Shown here one piece after another: positions 16,362 through 25,407 of a stretch of 64,000 nucleotides of DNA. The stretch is from positions 1,178,001 to 1,242,000 of the forward strand of contig NC_020514.1 of NCBI RefSeq assembly GCF_000347635.1. Direction: 5' to 3'. The stretch comes from Paraglaciecola psychrophila 170 (GTDB taxonomy: Bacteria; Pseudomonadota; Gammaproteobacteria; Enterobacterales; Alteromonadaceae). Each line of letters begins with the position of its first letter. Within the stretch, counting starts at the first letter, position 1. Below the pieces are notes generated by a model, which ran no database searches, was not told the DNA's origin, and was given only the letters and a program-made list of their open reading frames with translations. A program made the position numbers and the translations under genes.

Positions 16362-19175
16362 ATGAGTTTGTATTTAGAATACGTTAAAGAAATTGAAAGC
16401 CGTAAGACAGATCTAGGATTGGCACCTAAGCCAATTGATGGTGCTGAATTATTAGCCCAAATTATCGAGCAAATTAAAGACTCGGCCCATGAGCACAGAG
16501 AAGACTCGCTTCATTTCTTTATTTATAACACCTTGCCTGGCACCACTAGCGCCGCAGGTGTAAAAACTAAATTCTTAAAAGAAATCATTTTAGGTGACGT
16601 CTTCGTCAAAGAAATTACACCTACCTTTGCTTTTGAGTTGTTATCTCATATGAAAGGTGGTCCTTCTATAGAAGTACTTTTAGATTTAGCATTATCTGAT
16701 GACGTATCAGTAGCAAAACCAGCAGCAGAAGTATTAAAGACTCAAGTCTATTTATATGAAGCAGACATGAGTCGTCTTGAAAAGGCGTTTAAAGCGGGTA
16801 ATGCGGTCGCTAAAGATATCCTTGAAAGTTATGCCAGAGCAGATTTTTTTACCAAACTTCCTGAAATAGACGAAGAAATTGAGGTGGTTACTTACATCGC
16901 TGGTGAGGGTGATATTTCTACGGATTTATTATCACCTGGTAACCAAGCTCACTCTCGTTCAGATAGGGAATTGCACGGTAAGTGTCTTATTTCTCCCGCT
17001 GCTCAAGCTGAAATTCAAGCACTTCAGAAACAACATCCAGCCAAGAGAGTGATGTTAATCGCTGAAAAGGGCACCATGGGTGTAGGCTCTTCTAGAATGT
17101 CAGGTATTAATAACGTGGCTTTATGGGCGGGTAAGCAAGCCAGTCCTTATATTCCATTTGTGAATTTTGCCCCCGTTGTTGCAGGTACTAATGGCATTTC
17201 GCCTATCTTTTTAACGACTGTTGGTGTGACTGGCGGTATCGGTTTAGATCTTAAAAACTGGGTTAAAAAACTCGATGCTAACGGTAAGCCTGTGCTTAAC
17301 GAAAGTGGCGACCCCGTTCTTGAGCAAACTTATTCTGTCGAAACGGGCACAGTGCTAACGATTAACACTAAACAGAAGAAGCTATTCAGCGGCGATAAAG
17401 AACTGGTTGATATCTCTTCGGCTTTTAACCCTCAAGCAGTTGAGTTTATGAAAGCAGGCGGGTCTTACGCCATTGTATTTGGTAAAAAGTTACAAACTTT
17501 CGCAGCTGAAACACTCGGTGTAGCGTTAGAGCCTGTCTATGCTTCTTCTAAAGAAATTTCTCATCCAGGCCAAGGTTTAACGGCTGTTGAAAAAATATTC
17601 AACAAAAATGCAGTAGGCGTTGCCTCTAAAACGGCTCTTCACGCTGGCTCTGATGTCCGTGTAACGGTCAATATCGTGGGTTCTCAAGATACAACCGGCT
17701 TAATGACGTCTCAAGAACTAGAGTCTATGGCCGCCATGGTTATTTCTCCCATTGTTGATGGGGCTTATCAATCGGGTTGTCATACTGCTTCAGTATGGGA
17801 TTCCAAGGCACAGGCTAACATTCCTAAGCTGATGAGCTTTATGAATAAGTTTGGTCTTATCACAGCACGGGATCCTAAAGGTGTTTATCACCCAATGACG
17901 GATGTTATTCACAAAGTCTTGAATGATATTACGGTGGATGAATGGGCACTTATAATCGGTGGTGACTCGCACACTAGAATGTCGAAGGGTGTAGCGTTTG
18001 GTGCTGATTCGGGAACGGTTGCACTTGCCCTGGCTACTGGCGAAGCGAACATGCCTATCCCAGAGTCCGTCAAAGTGACATTTAAAGGCAATATGAAAAG
18101 CTACATGGATTTTCGTGATGTAGTGCATGCAACGCAAGCTCAAATGTTAAAAAAGTTTGGCGATAATGTGTTCCAAGGAAGAGTTATTGAGGTTCACATT
18201 GGTACTTTACTTGCCGATCAAGCCTTCACCTTTACCGATTGGACTGCTGAAATGAAGGCGAAAGCCTCTATTTGTATTTCTCAAGATGACACTTTGATTG
18301 CGTCATTAGAAATAGCTAAGAGCCGTATTAAAATAATGATCGATAAGGGCATGGATAATGAACCCCAAGTTCTTCAAGGATTAATTGATATAGCAAATAA
18401 GCGAATTTCTGATATTACATCTGGAGAAAAACCAGCACTAAGACCAGATGATAATGCTGAATATTTTGCCGAATTAGTGGTTGATCTTGATGCCATTGAC
18501 GAACCAATGATTGCGGATCCAGACGTTAACAATGCCGATGTTTCAAAACGCTATACTCATGATGCTATCAGACCTATTTCGTATTACAAAGGCAGCAAAA
18601 AAGTAGATTTAGCCTTTGTTGGCTCATGTATGGTTCACAAAGGGGATATGCAAATTATTTCTCAAATGTTGAGAAATATTGAAAAGCAAAACGGCAAAGT
18701 TGAATTTAAAACACCACTAGTGATTGCACCACCAACGTATAATATTGTTGATGAGCTTAAAGCTGAGGGTGATTGGGATGTGCTTAAGAAATATGCAGGT
18801 TTCGAATTTGATGACGCTGTGCCTAAAAACACTGCGCGTACAACATACGAAAACATCATGTACCTTGAACGCCCTGGTTGTAACTTATGTATGGGTAACC
18901 AAGAGAAAGCTGAAAAAGGCGACACGGTACTCGCCACCTCAACACGCTTATTTCAAGGTCGTGTAGTAGAAGATACTGCTGAAAAGAAAGGTGAGTCATT
19001 ACTTGCTTCTACACCAGTGGTGGTTCTGTCTAGTATTTTAGGGCGTACGCCTACTTTGGAAGAATACAAAAAAGCAGTGGAAGGCATTAACTTAACTGAT
19101 TTTGCGCCACCGCTTGAACAGCTAACTACAGCACCATCAGCGCCTGTGGCAGTTAAAATCGCAGATCCTAGCTAA
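16362..19175 (+). CDS. Second aconitate hydratase B, Bacteroidota-type (probable horizontal acquisition)
   Basis: ATG 16362 follows GGGAG and gives 937 residues; an upstream in-frame ATG (16320) has no RBS. Order is AcnB-like: HEAT-like N-terminal domain (about 1-160), swivel domain 4, then the three catalytic aconitase domains. The cluster cysteines are in VGSCMVHKGDM and PGCNLCMGNQ; substrate motifs include IGGDSHTRMS and VGSQDTTGLMT. The sequence is far from the adjacent gammaproteobacterial AcnB and, from memory, close to the roughly 925-residue AcnB of Flavobacteriia, for example at HREDSLHFFIYNTLPGTTSA and SRSDRELHGKC. It should interconvert citrate and isocitrate, perhaps also 2-methylisocitrate. 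It has a strong terminator after it and sits between a broken acnB 5' copy and the native gene. Confidence 0.92.
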   Translation: MSLYLEYVKEIESRKTDLGLAPKPIDGAELLAQIIEQIKDSAHEHREDSLHFFIYNTLPGTTSAAGVKTKFLKEIILGDVFVKEITPTFAFELLSHMKGGPSIEVLLDLALSDDVSVAKPAAEVLKTQVYLYEADMSRLEKAFKAGNAVAKDILESYARADFFTKLPEIDEEIEVVTYIAGEGDISTDLLSPGNQAHSRSDRELHGKCLISPAAQAEIQALQKQHPAKRVMLIAEKGTMGVGSSRMSGINNVALWAGKQASPYIPFVNFAPVVAGTNGISPIFLTTVGVTGGIGLDLKNWVKKLDANGKPVLNESGDPVLEQTYSVETGTVLTINTKQKKLFSGDKELVDISSAFNPQAVEFMKAGGSYAIVFGKKLQTFAAETLGVALEPVYASSKEISHPGQGLTAVEKIFNKNAVGVASKTALHAGSDVRVTVNIVGSQDTTGLMTSQELESMAAMVISPIVDGAYQSGCHTASVWDSKAQANIPKLMSFMNKFGLITARDPKGVYHPMTDVIHKVLNDITVDEWALIIGGDSHTRMSKGVAFGADSGTVALALATGEANMPIPESVKVTFKGNMKSYMDFRDVVHATQAQMLKKFGDNVFQGRVIEVHIGTLLADQAFTFTDWTAEMKAKASICISQDDTLIASLEIAKSRIKIMIDKGMDNEPQVLQGLIDIANKRISDITSGEKPALRPDDNAEYFAELVVDLDAIDEPMIADPDVNNADVSKRYTHDAIRPISYYKGSKKVDLAFVGSCMVHKGDMQIISQMLRNIEKQNGKVEFKTPLVIAPPTYNIVDELKAEGDWDVLKKYAGFEFDDAVPKNTARTTYENIMYLERPGCNLCMGNQEKAEKGDTVLATSTRLFQGRVVEDTAEKKGESLLASTPVVVLSSILGRTPTLEEYKKAVEGINLTDFAPPLEQLTTAPSAPVAVKIADPS

Positions 19176-19197
19176 TCTAGTAGATGTCGTAAATTAA

Positions 19198-19227
19198 AGT
19201 AAAACAAGCCGCGAGGCTTGTTTTACT
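19198..19227. terminator. Perfect 13-bp hairpin terminator after the Bacteroidota-type acnB
   Basis: AGTAAAACAAGCC (19198-19210), loop GCGA, then GGCTTGTTTTACT (19215-19227). The T-rich right arm gives a rho-independent terminator on the plus strand. It should insulate the native acnB transcript from the upstream gene. Confidence 0.85.
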
Positions 19228-19590
19228 TTCCCTAACGCGCTCTTCAAATAGCCTACAGCAGTGACAAGCCCTCGTATTAATAATGATCTCTATCGCGGCA
19301 TAGCCAGCTAAAAAATTCATAAAGACACAACATGTGTTGAGCAAAACCATTCTTATCACGATAAATTATGCCTTCACCATCGCTTATTATTGCTTGGTGT
19401 CTTCTGCCCCAAGTTGATTATATGTGTATTCAATAAATGTAAATTACATATAAATGAGCAAATATTGATTATAAGCAAACGAAGACCTTGGCCAATTTCA
19501 CTTTTTGACAATAAGCCTTATACTTAGCCGGTTTTATTTCTACACTCGAATATTTTTGATATTTTCGGGGTCAACTTAGAGGGTCTAATT
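19228..19590 (+). promoter_or_regulatory. Native acnB leader and promoter region
   Basis: This stretch has no gene. Its right half (from about 19470) is the paralogue of the degraded segment at 15972-16077, so the duplicated unit included promoter or leader sequence. AGAGGG at about 19578-19583 is placed as ribosome binding site for the TTG start at 19591. No riboswitch or clear operator was recognised. Confidence 0.5.
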
Positions 19591-22203
19591 TTGTTAGAAG
19601 CATATCGTAAACATGTTGCAGAGCGAGCAGCACAGAGTATTCCACCTAAAGCACTGAACGCCGAGCAAGTGGCTGGTTTAGTCGAGTTGTTAAAAGCGCC
19701 ACCTGCTGGTGAAGAACACACATTATTAGAATTACTAGCGGAGCGTGTGCCTCCTGGTGTTGATGAAGCTGCGTATGTTAAAGCTGGGTTTCTTACTGCA
19801 ATCATAGAGGGTGAAGCTTCTTCTCCTGTTATTTCTAAAGATGCCGCGATTCAATTGTTAGGTAACATGCACGGTGGTTATAACATCGTGACTTTAGTTG
19901 CCGCGCTTGATAACGATGATTTAGCCGAATTAGCAGCTGAAGAGCTTAAACATACATTATTAATGTTCGATGCTTTCCACGACGTAGAAGAAAAATCCAA
20001 AGCCGGTAATGCTTATGCAACAGATGTCATCGCATCTTGGGCCGATGCAGAGTGGTTTACGTCGCGTCCCGATATGCCAGAAAAAATCACTGCTACTGTA
20101 TTCAAAGTAACAGGTGAAACCAATACCGATGACTTGTCTCCCGCACCTGATGCATGGTCTCGTCCTGATATCCCTTTGCATGCTCGCGCTGCTTTTAAAA
20201 TGACTCGTGATGGTTTAACACCTGAAAAACAGGGTGAAGTAGGACCTCTAGCACAAATCGACGCAATCAAAGCTAAAGGCCATCAAGTTGCTTTTGTTGG
20301 CGATGTAGTCGGAACCGGCTCCTCACGTAAATCAGCTACTAACTCAGTGTTATGGTTTTTCGGTGAAGACTTACCGGGCGTTCCAAATAAACGTGGCGGC
20401 GGTATTTGCATTGGTAGTAAAGTCGCGCCTATTTTCTATAACACCATGGAAGACGCAGGGGCTTTAGTATTTGAAGCCGACGTTGAAAAAATGAATATGG
20501 GTGATGTGATTGACATCTTCCCATTGGCCGGCAAAATTACCAACGCAGATACGGGTGAAGTGTTAGCTGAATACGCTTATAAGTCAGAGGTTTTACTTGA
20601 CGAAGTGCGCGCTGGTGGCCGTATTAACTTAATTATTGGTCGCGGCTTAACTGAAAAAGCCCGTGAATCTTTAGGCTTAGGCCCATCTGATTTATTCCGT
20701 AAACCTGACCAACCGGTTGATACAGGTAAAGGTTACACGCTTGCTCAGAAAATGGTTGGCCGTGCATGCGGGGTAGACGGTATTCGCCCTGGTACTTACT
20801 GTGAACCCAAAATGACCACTGTAGGCTCACAAGATACGACTGGCCCTATGACCCGTGACGAACTCAAAGATTTAGCTTGTTTAGGTTTCTCTGCCGATTT
20901 AACCATGCAATCTTTTTGTCACACAGCGGCTTATCCTAAGCCCATTGATATTGAAACTCAGCATACGCTGCCTGACTTTATAATGAACCGTGGCGGTGTA
21001 TCGCTGCGCGCCGGTGACGGTATTATTCACTCTTGGTTAAACCGTATGTTGTTACCTGATACCGTTGGTACAGGTGGCGATTCCCATACGCGTTTTCCTC
21101 TGGGTATCTCATTCCCTGCTGGCTCTGGCTTAGTGGCATTTGCTGCGGCTACAGGTGTTATGCCACTGGATATGCCCGAATCAATCTTGGTGCGTTTTAA
21201 GGGTAAAATGCAGCCGGGTATCACATTACGTGATCTGGTTCATGCGATCCCTTTATACGGTATCAAGCAAGGTTTATTAACGGTGGCTAAAAAAGGCAAA
21301 GTAAATGCGTTCTCTGGTCGTATATTAGAAATTGAAGGTTTGAGCGACTTAACCGTTGAACAAGCGTTTGAGTTATCCGATGCTTCGGCAGAACGCTCAG
21401 CAGCAGGTTGTACTATCAAAATGTCTGATAAGTCTATCGCTGAATACCTCAACTCGAACGTGACTATGTTGCGTTGGATGATCAACGAAGGTTACGGTGA
21501 CGCACGCACACTAGAACGTCGTGCTCGTAAAATGGAACAGTGGTTAGCTAAACCTGAATTGATGCAAGCTGATGCAGATGCAGAGTACGTTGAAATTCTC
21601 GAAATTGATTTGGCTGATATTAAAGAGCCAATTCTATGTTGTCCGAACGACCCTGACGATGCTAAAACATTGTCTGAGGTGTCTGGAACCAGAATTGATG
21701 AAGTCTTTATTGGCTCTTGTATGACCAATATCGGACATTTCCGTGCCGCAGGTAAATTATTACAGCAATTTGAAGGTACCTTGCCAACCCGTTTATGGAT
21801 GTCACCTCCAACCAAGATGGATCAAGCTCAGCTAACGGAAGAAGGCTACTACGACATTTATGCGAATGCGGGTGTACGCCTCGAAATGTCTGGTTGTTCA
21901 TTGTGTATGGGTAACCAAGCGCGAGTTGAGCCCAATTCAACAGTACTGTCTACCTCAACTCGTAACTTCCCTAACCGTTTAGGTGATGGCGCAAATGTAT
22001 ATTTGTGTTCTGCTGAAATAGCGGCGGTGGGTGCGATTATGGGTAAAATTCCGTCTACAGAAGAATATATGGCTTACGCAACTAAGATTGAATCCATGTC
22101 AGCTGAAGTATGTAAATACTTAAACTTCGACCGTATGGATGCGTTCAAAAAAGCCGCAGAAGCAGCGAAGGCCAATATTATTCCTGCACTTAATATTGCT
22201 TGA
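19591..22203 (+). CDS. acnB: Aconitate hydratase B (bifunctional aconitase/2-methylisocitrate dehydratase)
   Basis: The 870-residue protein matches E. coli AcnB throughout and is the housekeeping copy. The start is TTG at 19591, giving the family N-terminus (LEAYRKHVAERAAQSIPPKA) with AGAGGG upstream; no ATG fits. Domains are the HEAT-like N-terminus (1-160), swivel domain with TGSSRKSATNS, and catalytic domains with GSQDTTGPMTRDE, GTGGDSHTRFPLGISF, IGSCMTNIGHF and SGCSLCMGNQ, the last two carrying the 4Fe-4S cysteines. It converts citrate to isocitrate in the TCA cycle and can rehydrate 2-methylaconitate. In this lineage apo-AcnB can also bind mRNA. A divergent paralogue lies directly upstream. 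An imperfect terminator follows. Confidence 0.98.
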   Translation: MLEAYRKHVAERAAQSIPPKALNAEQVAGLVELLKAPPAGEEHTLLELLAERVPPGVDEAAYVKAGFLTAIIEGEASSPVISKDAAIQLLGNMHGGYNIVTLVAALDNDDLAELAAEELKHTLLMFDAFHDVEEKSKAGNAYATDVIASWADAEWFTSRPDMPEKITATVFKVTGETNTDDLSPAPDAWSRPDIPLHARAAFKMTRDGLTPEKQGEVGPLAQIDAIKAKGHQVAFVGDVVGTGSSRKSATNSVLWFFGEDLPGVPNKRGGGICIGSKVAPIFYNTMEDAGALVFEADVEKMNMGDVIDIFPLAGKITNADTGEVLAEYAYKSEVLLDEVRAGGRINLIIGRGLTEKARESLGLGPSDLFRKPDQPVDTGKGYTLAQKMVGRACGVDGIRPGTYCEPKMTTVGSQDTTGPMTRDELKDLACLGFSADLTMQSFCHTAAYPKPIDIETQHTLPDFIMNRGGVSLRAGDGIIHSWLNRMLLPDTVGTGGDSHTRFPLGISFPAGSGLVAFAAATGVMPLDMPESILVRFKGKMQPGITLRDLVHAIPLYGIKQGLLTVAKKGKVNAFSGRILEIEGLSDLTVEQAFELSDASAERSAAGCTIKMSDKSIAEYLNSNVTMLRWMINEGYGDARTLERRARKMEQWLAKPELMQADADAEYVEILEIDLADIKEPILCCPNDPDDAKTLSEVSGTRIDEVFIGSCMTNIGHFRAAGKLLQQFEGTLPTRLWMSPPTKMDQAQLTEEGYYDIYANAGVRLEMSGCSLCMGNQARVEPNSTVLSTSTRNFPNRLGDGANVYLCSAEIAAVGAIMGKIPSTEEYMAYATKIESMSAEVCKYLNFDRMDAFKKAAEAAKANIIPALNIA

Positions 22204-22227
22204 TTTTGAAATATCTAACACACTAAC

Positions 22228-22263
22228 AAAAAACGGTATAGCCTAATGGGCGTATCGGTTTTT
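22228..22263 (+). terminator. Imperfect terminator of acnB
   Basis: AAAAAACGG and CGGTTTTT flank an imperfect stem with inner pairs GCC/GGGC and a TAAT loop, ending in a run of five T. It lies 25 bp after the acnB stop. Confidence 0.55.
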
Positions 22264-22322
22264 GGATGTGTATTAATATCTTCACGATTAAGATGAACTA
22301 CGATTTTTGAATAGGTTGAACT

Positions 22323-22556
22323 ATGGAAACCTCTATTTGGGTTATGTTATTGATGGTCATAATTATGCTGTCTACTGGCTGTACAAAAAGTCTCTTTAGG
22401 CAAAAGGTAGGCAGTGTAATAGCTAATGGCGCCGACACTAAAGTATAATATAATGTCCAAGAATGTAGGACGTTACAGCAGCTATGTGTGCAAGGAGATT
22501 TTCAGGAGTGGCAAACCAGTGACAAAGAGATGGGTTGTTCGTGCAAAAAACTGTAA
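22323..22556 (+). pseudogene. Small lipoprotein gene interrupted by an in-frame stop
   Basis: ATG 22323 opens METSIWVMLLMVIIMLSTGC, an N-terminal helix ending in a lipobox-like STGC, and continues to TAA at 22446-22448 (41 residues). The same frame resumes at once and encodes a cysteine-containing tail (YNVQECRTLQQLCVQGDFQE, later MGCSCKKL) ending at 22556. The continuity of a plausible protein across the stop suggests a roughly 77-residue lipoprotein with one nonsense change. Alternatively the 41-residue form is the gene. Family unknown to me. Confidence 0.5.
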
Positions 22557-22561
22557 TCTAA

Positions 22562-23044
22562 GTGTCTAATTTTCTTAAGTCATCAAAAAATATGTTTACG
22601 CTTCGTTTAACGTCTTTGGTTTTTATACTCGCCTTTGTTTCTAGCCTAACTTTTGCTAACCAGGCAGACTCGGTATTTCCTGAAATTCAAGTCAAGGTTA
22701 GACAGCAGGTTTTCGCCTTGGAATATGCCAATAACTTTGAATTACGTGCGCAAGGCTTGATGCATAGAGAAGAATTATGTAACAACTGCGGCATGTTATT
22801 TAATTTTGAACAATCCAGACGTGCTGGTATGTGGATGAAGAACACTCTTATTCCCCTTGATGTGGCATTTATCCGTGCAGATGGAAAAATCACTGATATC
22901 AAAGCCATGCAACCCCATGACTTAACTACTACAAGTTCATCGGAACAGGTGCTGTATGGATGGGAAATGAATCAAGGTTGGTTTGCGAAACACCAAATTA
23001 AAGTAGGGGATACCGTAGTTATTCCGCTTAACATCAAACCATAA
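22562..23044 (+). CDS. DUF192 family exported protein
   Basis: The frame opens at GTG 22562 (160 residues); ATG 22592 is an alternative giving 150. Either start leaves a signal peptide (LTSLVFILAFVSSLTFA). The mature domain has the DUF192 signature: QGLMHREELCNNCGMLFNFE, MWMKNTLIPLDVAFIRADGK and VLYGWEMNQGWF. DUF192 proteins are small secreted beta-barrel-like proteins of unknown biochemical role. It starts 5 bp after the broken lipoprotein gene. Nothing in the context reveals its job. Confidence 0.9.
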   Translation: MSNFLKSSKNMFTLRLTSLVFILAFVSSLTFANQADSVFPEIQVKVRQQVFALEYANNFELRAQGLMHREELCNNCGMLFNFEQSRRAGMWMKNTLIPLDVAFIRADGKITDIKAMQPHDLTTTSSSEQVLYGWEMNQGWFAKHQIKVGDTVVIPLNIKP

Positions 23045-23109
23045 TTCACATGTTGGATTAATTAAATGCTACGGAATATAATCAGATTCAACAGTAGTTT
23101 GTATCAAAA

Positions 23110-23131
23110 TATATTCATCAAGATGAATATA
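23110..23131. promoter_or_regulatory. Perfect 22-bp palindrome upstream of the aspartokinase gene
   Basis: TATATTCATC, AA, GATGAATATA: ten perfect base pairs around a 2-base centre, 107 bp before the aspartokinase start. The short centre favours a protein operator over an RNA hairpin. The lysine riboswitch often found upstream of lysC in gammaproteobacteria is not apparent here. Confidence 0.5.
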
Positions 23132-23237
23132 CTATTCCAAAAAAGCTTACTTATGCATGAACTTTTACTTTTTAATTATAATCAAAAACTGTTATTTTTG
23201 TAAGTATCAAGATTTAGATTAATGAGTGAAATAAACA

Positions 23238-24599
23238 GTGAGTAACATCGCATTGAATAACCTGAATGTAGCTAAATTTGGTGGTACTAGCGTGGCAAAT
23301 TTTGCCACCATGCAAAATTGCGCCAATATCATTAAAAACAATCCTAATACCAAAGTAGTGGTTGTCAGCGCATCAGCCGGTGTCACTAACCTGTTAGTGG
23401 ATATTGCCCACACGGCAATGTCTAAAGAACAAATTAAACAAAAGCTCACCGAGATAGACAGTATTCAACAAGCTATTTTGCAAGCATTAGAAAACGTCGA
23501 TGAAGTAGAGCCAAAACTACAACAGTTACAAAGTTCATTAGCAGACTTAGCTCTACACGAAGAAATGCTCCATCGTGCAGATTTAAAAGACGCCTTGTTA
23601 TCACATGGCGAAAGAATGTCTTCATTGTTGTTCACCGCTGTATTAAACCAATTCGATGTGAAAGCCGAAAACTTTGATGTACGTAATGTACTTAAAACCG
23701 ATAGTGAGTTTGGTCAAGCTGTACCTAATCTTGAACAAATAAGCGCTGCAGCCAAACAACTGATGTTGCCTGCGCTGGTCGACACTGTGTTAGTTACCCA
23801 AGGTTTTGTTGGTTCAGATCAGCAAGGCAATACCACCACCCTTGGACGAGGTGGCTCAGATTTTACTGCTGCTTTGTTAGCGGAGGGATTGGGTGCAGAT
23901 ACCTGTGAAATTTGGACCGATGTGATTGGTGTATATACCACCGACCCTAGGATCACAAATGCCGCTCGGCCACTACCAGAACTCAGCTTTGAAGAAGCCG
24001 CTGAGATGGCCACTTTTGGAGCCAAAGTGTTGCACCCCGCTACAATGGAGCCAGCACTTAGACAAAATATCAAAGTGTTTGTTGGCTCAAGCAAAGAGCC
24101 TGAAAAAGGCGGCACTTGGATTATCAGAGACTGTGAAACTGAACCTTCTTATCGTGCTATTACCCGCCGCAAAGAACAGGTGATGGTGACAGTTAAAACG
24201 CCAAAGATGATGTATGCACAGGGCTTTTTGCAAAAAGTATTTACCATTATTGCTGAACATAAACTCAGTGTTGACCTCATCACCACATCAGAAATTTCTG
24301 TATCTTTTACCCTAGATAATCCCGCTAATTCTGTTCTTAAACGTCTAAATCAAGAAACCATTGAAGAGTTAAGCCAATTTTGTGATGTATTGATTGAAGA
24401 GAACTACGACTTGGTTACAGTTGTCGGCAATAATATGCACAGTGCGGCTGGAGTCTCTAGCAAGATTTTTGCGGCTGTGGCGGACTATAATTTACGGATG
24501 ATTTGTTACGGGGCAAATCCACATAACCTTTCTTTGTTGGTAAATGATACTGACAGTCAAGATGTGGTTTGTGCGTTGCATAGGGCTTTGTTTGAGTGA
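23238..24599 (+). CDS. lysC: Lysine-sensitive-type aspartate kinase (aspartokinase III family)
   Basis: The start is GTG 23238 (MSNIALNNLNVAKFGGTSVA). At 453 residues it matches the monofunctional LysC class. Kinase motifs: KFGGTSVANF near residue 14, substrate region LTTTLGRGGSDFTAALLAE-like (here TTTLGRGGSDFTAALLAEGL) and WTDVIGVYTTDPR. Two ACT domains follow from about residue 310 (VTVKTPKMMYAQGFLQKVFT and VTVVGNNMHSAAGVSSKIF). It phosphorylates aspartate in the first step to lysine, threonine and methionine; the ACT domains mediate feedback by an end product. The product inhibiting it cannot be read with certainty. It is monocistronic by spacing. Confidence 0.94.
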   Translation: MSNIALNNLNVAKFGGTSVANFATMQNCANIIKNNPNTKVVVVSASAGVTNLLVDIAHTAMSKEQIKQKLTEIDSIQQAILQALENVDEVEPKLQQLQSSLADLALHEEMLHRADLKDALLSHGERMSSLLFTAVLNQFDVKAENFDVRNVLKTDSEFGQAVPNLEQISAAAKQLMLPALVDTVLVTQGFVGSDQQGNTTTLGRGGSDFTAALLAEGLGADTCEIWTDVIGVYTTDPRITNAARPLPELSFEEAAEMATFGAKVLHPATMEPALRQNIKVFVGSSKEPEKGGTWIIRDCETEPSYRAITRRKEQVMVTVKTPKMMYAQGFLQKVFTIIAEHKLSVDLITTSEISVSFTLDNPANSVLKRLNQETIEELSQFCDVLIEENYDLVTVVGNNMHSAAGVSSKIFAAVADYNLRMICYGANPHNLSLLVNDTDSQDVVCALHRALFE

Positions 24600-24699
24600 G
24601 GAGTAGCTGCGCGAGCTACGAGCTAAATGCATACGCCATGCTTACCGTAATCATGGTTTTTGTCGCACAACTTCTCGCGCTGCGTCAGCTTGCGGTATG

Positions 24700-24733
24700 A
24701 CTTACTTTTTGCCTTCAGCTGCAAAAAGTAAGT
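24700..24733. repeat. Perfect 13-bp stem-loop downstream of lysC
   Basis: ACTTACTTTTTGC (24700-24712), loop CTTCAGCT, GCAAAAAGTAAGT (24721-24733). The stem is perfect but lacks a following T run on the plus strand, so it is not a textbook terminator. It may be an mRNA 3' end or a small dispersed repeat. Confidence 0.55.
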
Positions 24734-24772
24734 AAAAAATACCACTTTTTAAACAATGCTCCTTATCTAATT

Positions 24773-24864
24773 ATTGACTCATTTTTTTATGTCATGATGA
24801 TTCGTTCCCGGTAGCCATTTCTCAATCGCCTGTCTATGGCGATTGCCCTAAAAAATGAGTCAAT
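24773..24864. repeat. Nested inverted repeat (outer 15-bp arms, inner 8-bp hairpin)
   Basis: The outer arms are ATTGACTCATTTTTT at 24773-24787 and its complement AAAAAATGAGTCAAT at 24850-24864. Inside, CAATCGCC (24823-24830) pairs with GGCGATTG (24838-24845) around a 7-base loop. The 92-bp unit could be a structured RNA, a terminator-like element or a small mobile repeat. Confidence 0.5.
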
Positions 24865-25339
24865 AGTTGGAAAGCATTCAGTCGAGGGTAGATCAAGAAC
24901 ATCAGCTTTGCCGACAAGGAATTTTAGATGGCTACGTCATCACTGATACGTCCAAAAAAATTAAAACAATACTCAAAGCCTATAAAATTGACTTACCACT
25001 GAATTCCCGCCACGCTATGAAATATGTGAATGGGTACCTTTATTGCTCTGGGTGTCTAATTTAGAAATGGTTAATAATAGTTTATAACAGTTATATCCTG
25101 CTGCTAACATTATTAAAGTCACTTATATTAATTTAGTGAAATATCAAGACCTAAACTCAGAAACATAATACAGAGGGCTAGGTAATTATCGTTCGATCTA
25201 ACCTTCGACTGAGTATATGTTATTGTTCTAATGTGAAAGTTATGATTGAAATAGGACTTTTACTATTCGAATCGCGCATGTCTATATCGTTTTAATTAAA
25301 CATGTAGTAAAGTTTTTATAATAGTTTCAAAGAGGTATT
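24865..25339. other. AT-rich gap without a convincing gene
   Basis: A 65-codon frame opens at TTG 24867 and ends at 25064 (with YCSGC near its end). It starts within the right arm of the nested repeat and has no recognisable homology or RBS. Nothing else stands out before the 25340 hairpin. Confidence 0.4.
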
Positions 25340-25393
25340 AAACCGTTTTATTGAATTAAAGAGTAAAATTTCTTTAATTCAATAAAACGGTTT
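25340..25393. promoter_or_regulatory. Perfect 23-bp hairpin just upstream of the substrate-binding protein gene
   Basis: Left arm 25340-25362 begins AAACCGTTTTATTGAATTAA, loop GTAAAATT, right arm 25371-25393 is its exact complement. The hairpin ends 14 bases before the ATG at 25408, so in mRNA it would occupy the region where the ribosome binds. It could be a terminator, a translation control element or a relic of a mobile repeat. Confidence 0.65.
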
Positions 25394-25407
25394 TCTATAC
25401 ATAATTT

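Noticed and set aside
17790..18143. 117-codon minus-strand open frame
   Set aside because: Shadow of the Bacteroidota-type aconitase coding sequence.
23045..23237. Lysine riboswitch upstream of the aspartokinase gene
   Set aside because: None of the conserved lysine-element segments was found in the leader.
24867..25064. 65-codon plus-strand frame starting at TTG
   Set aside because: It begins inside a repeat arm, lacks a ribosome binding site and has no recognisable relative.
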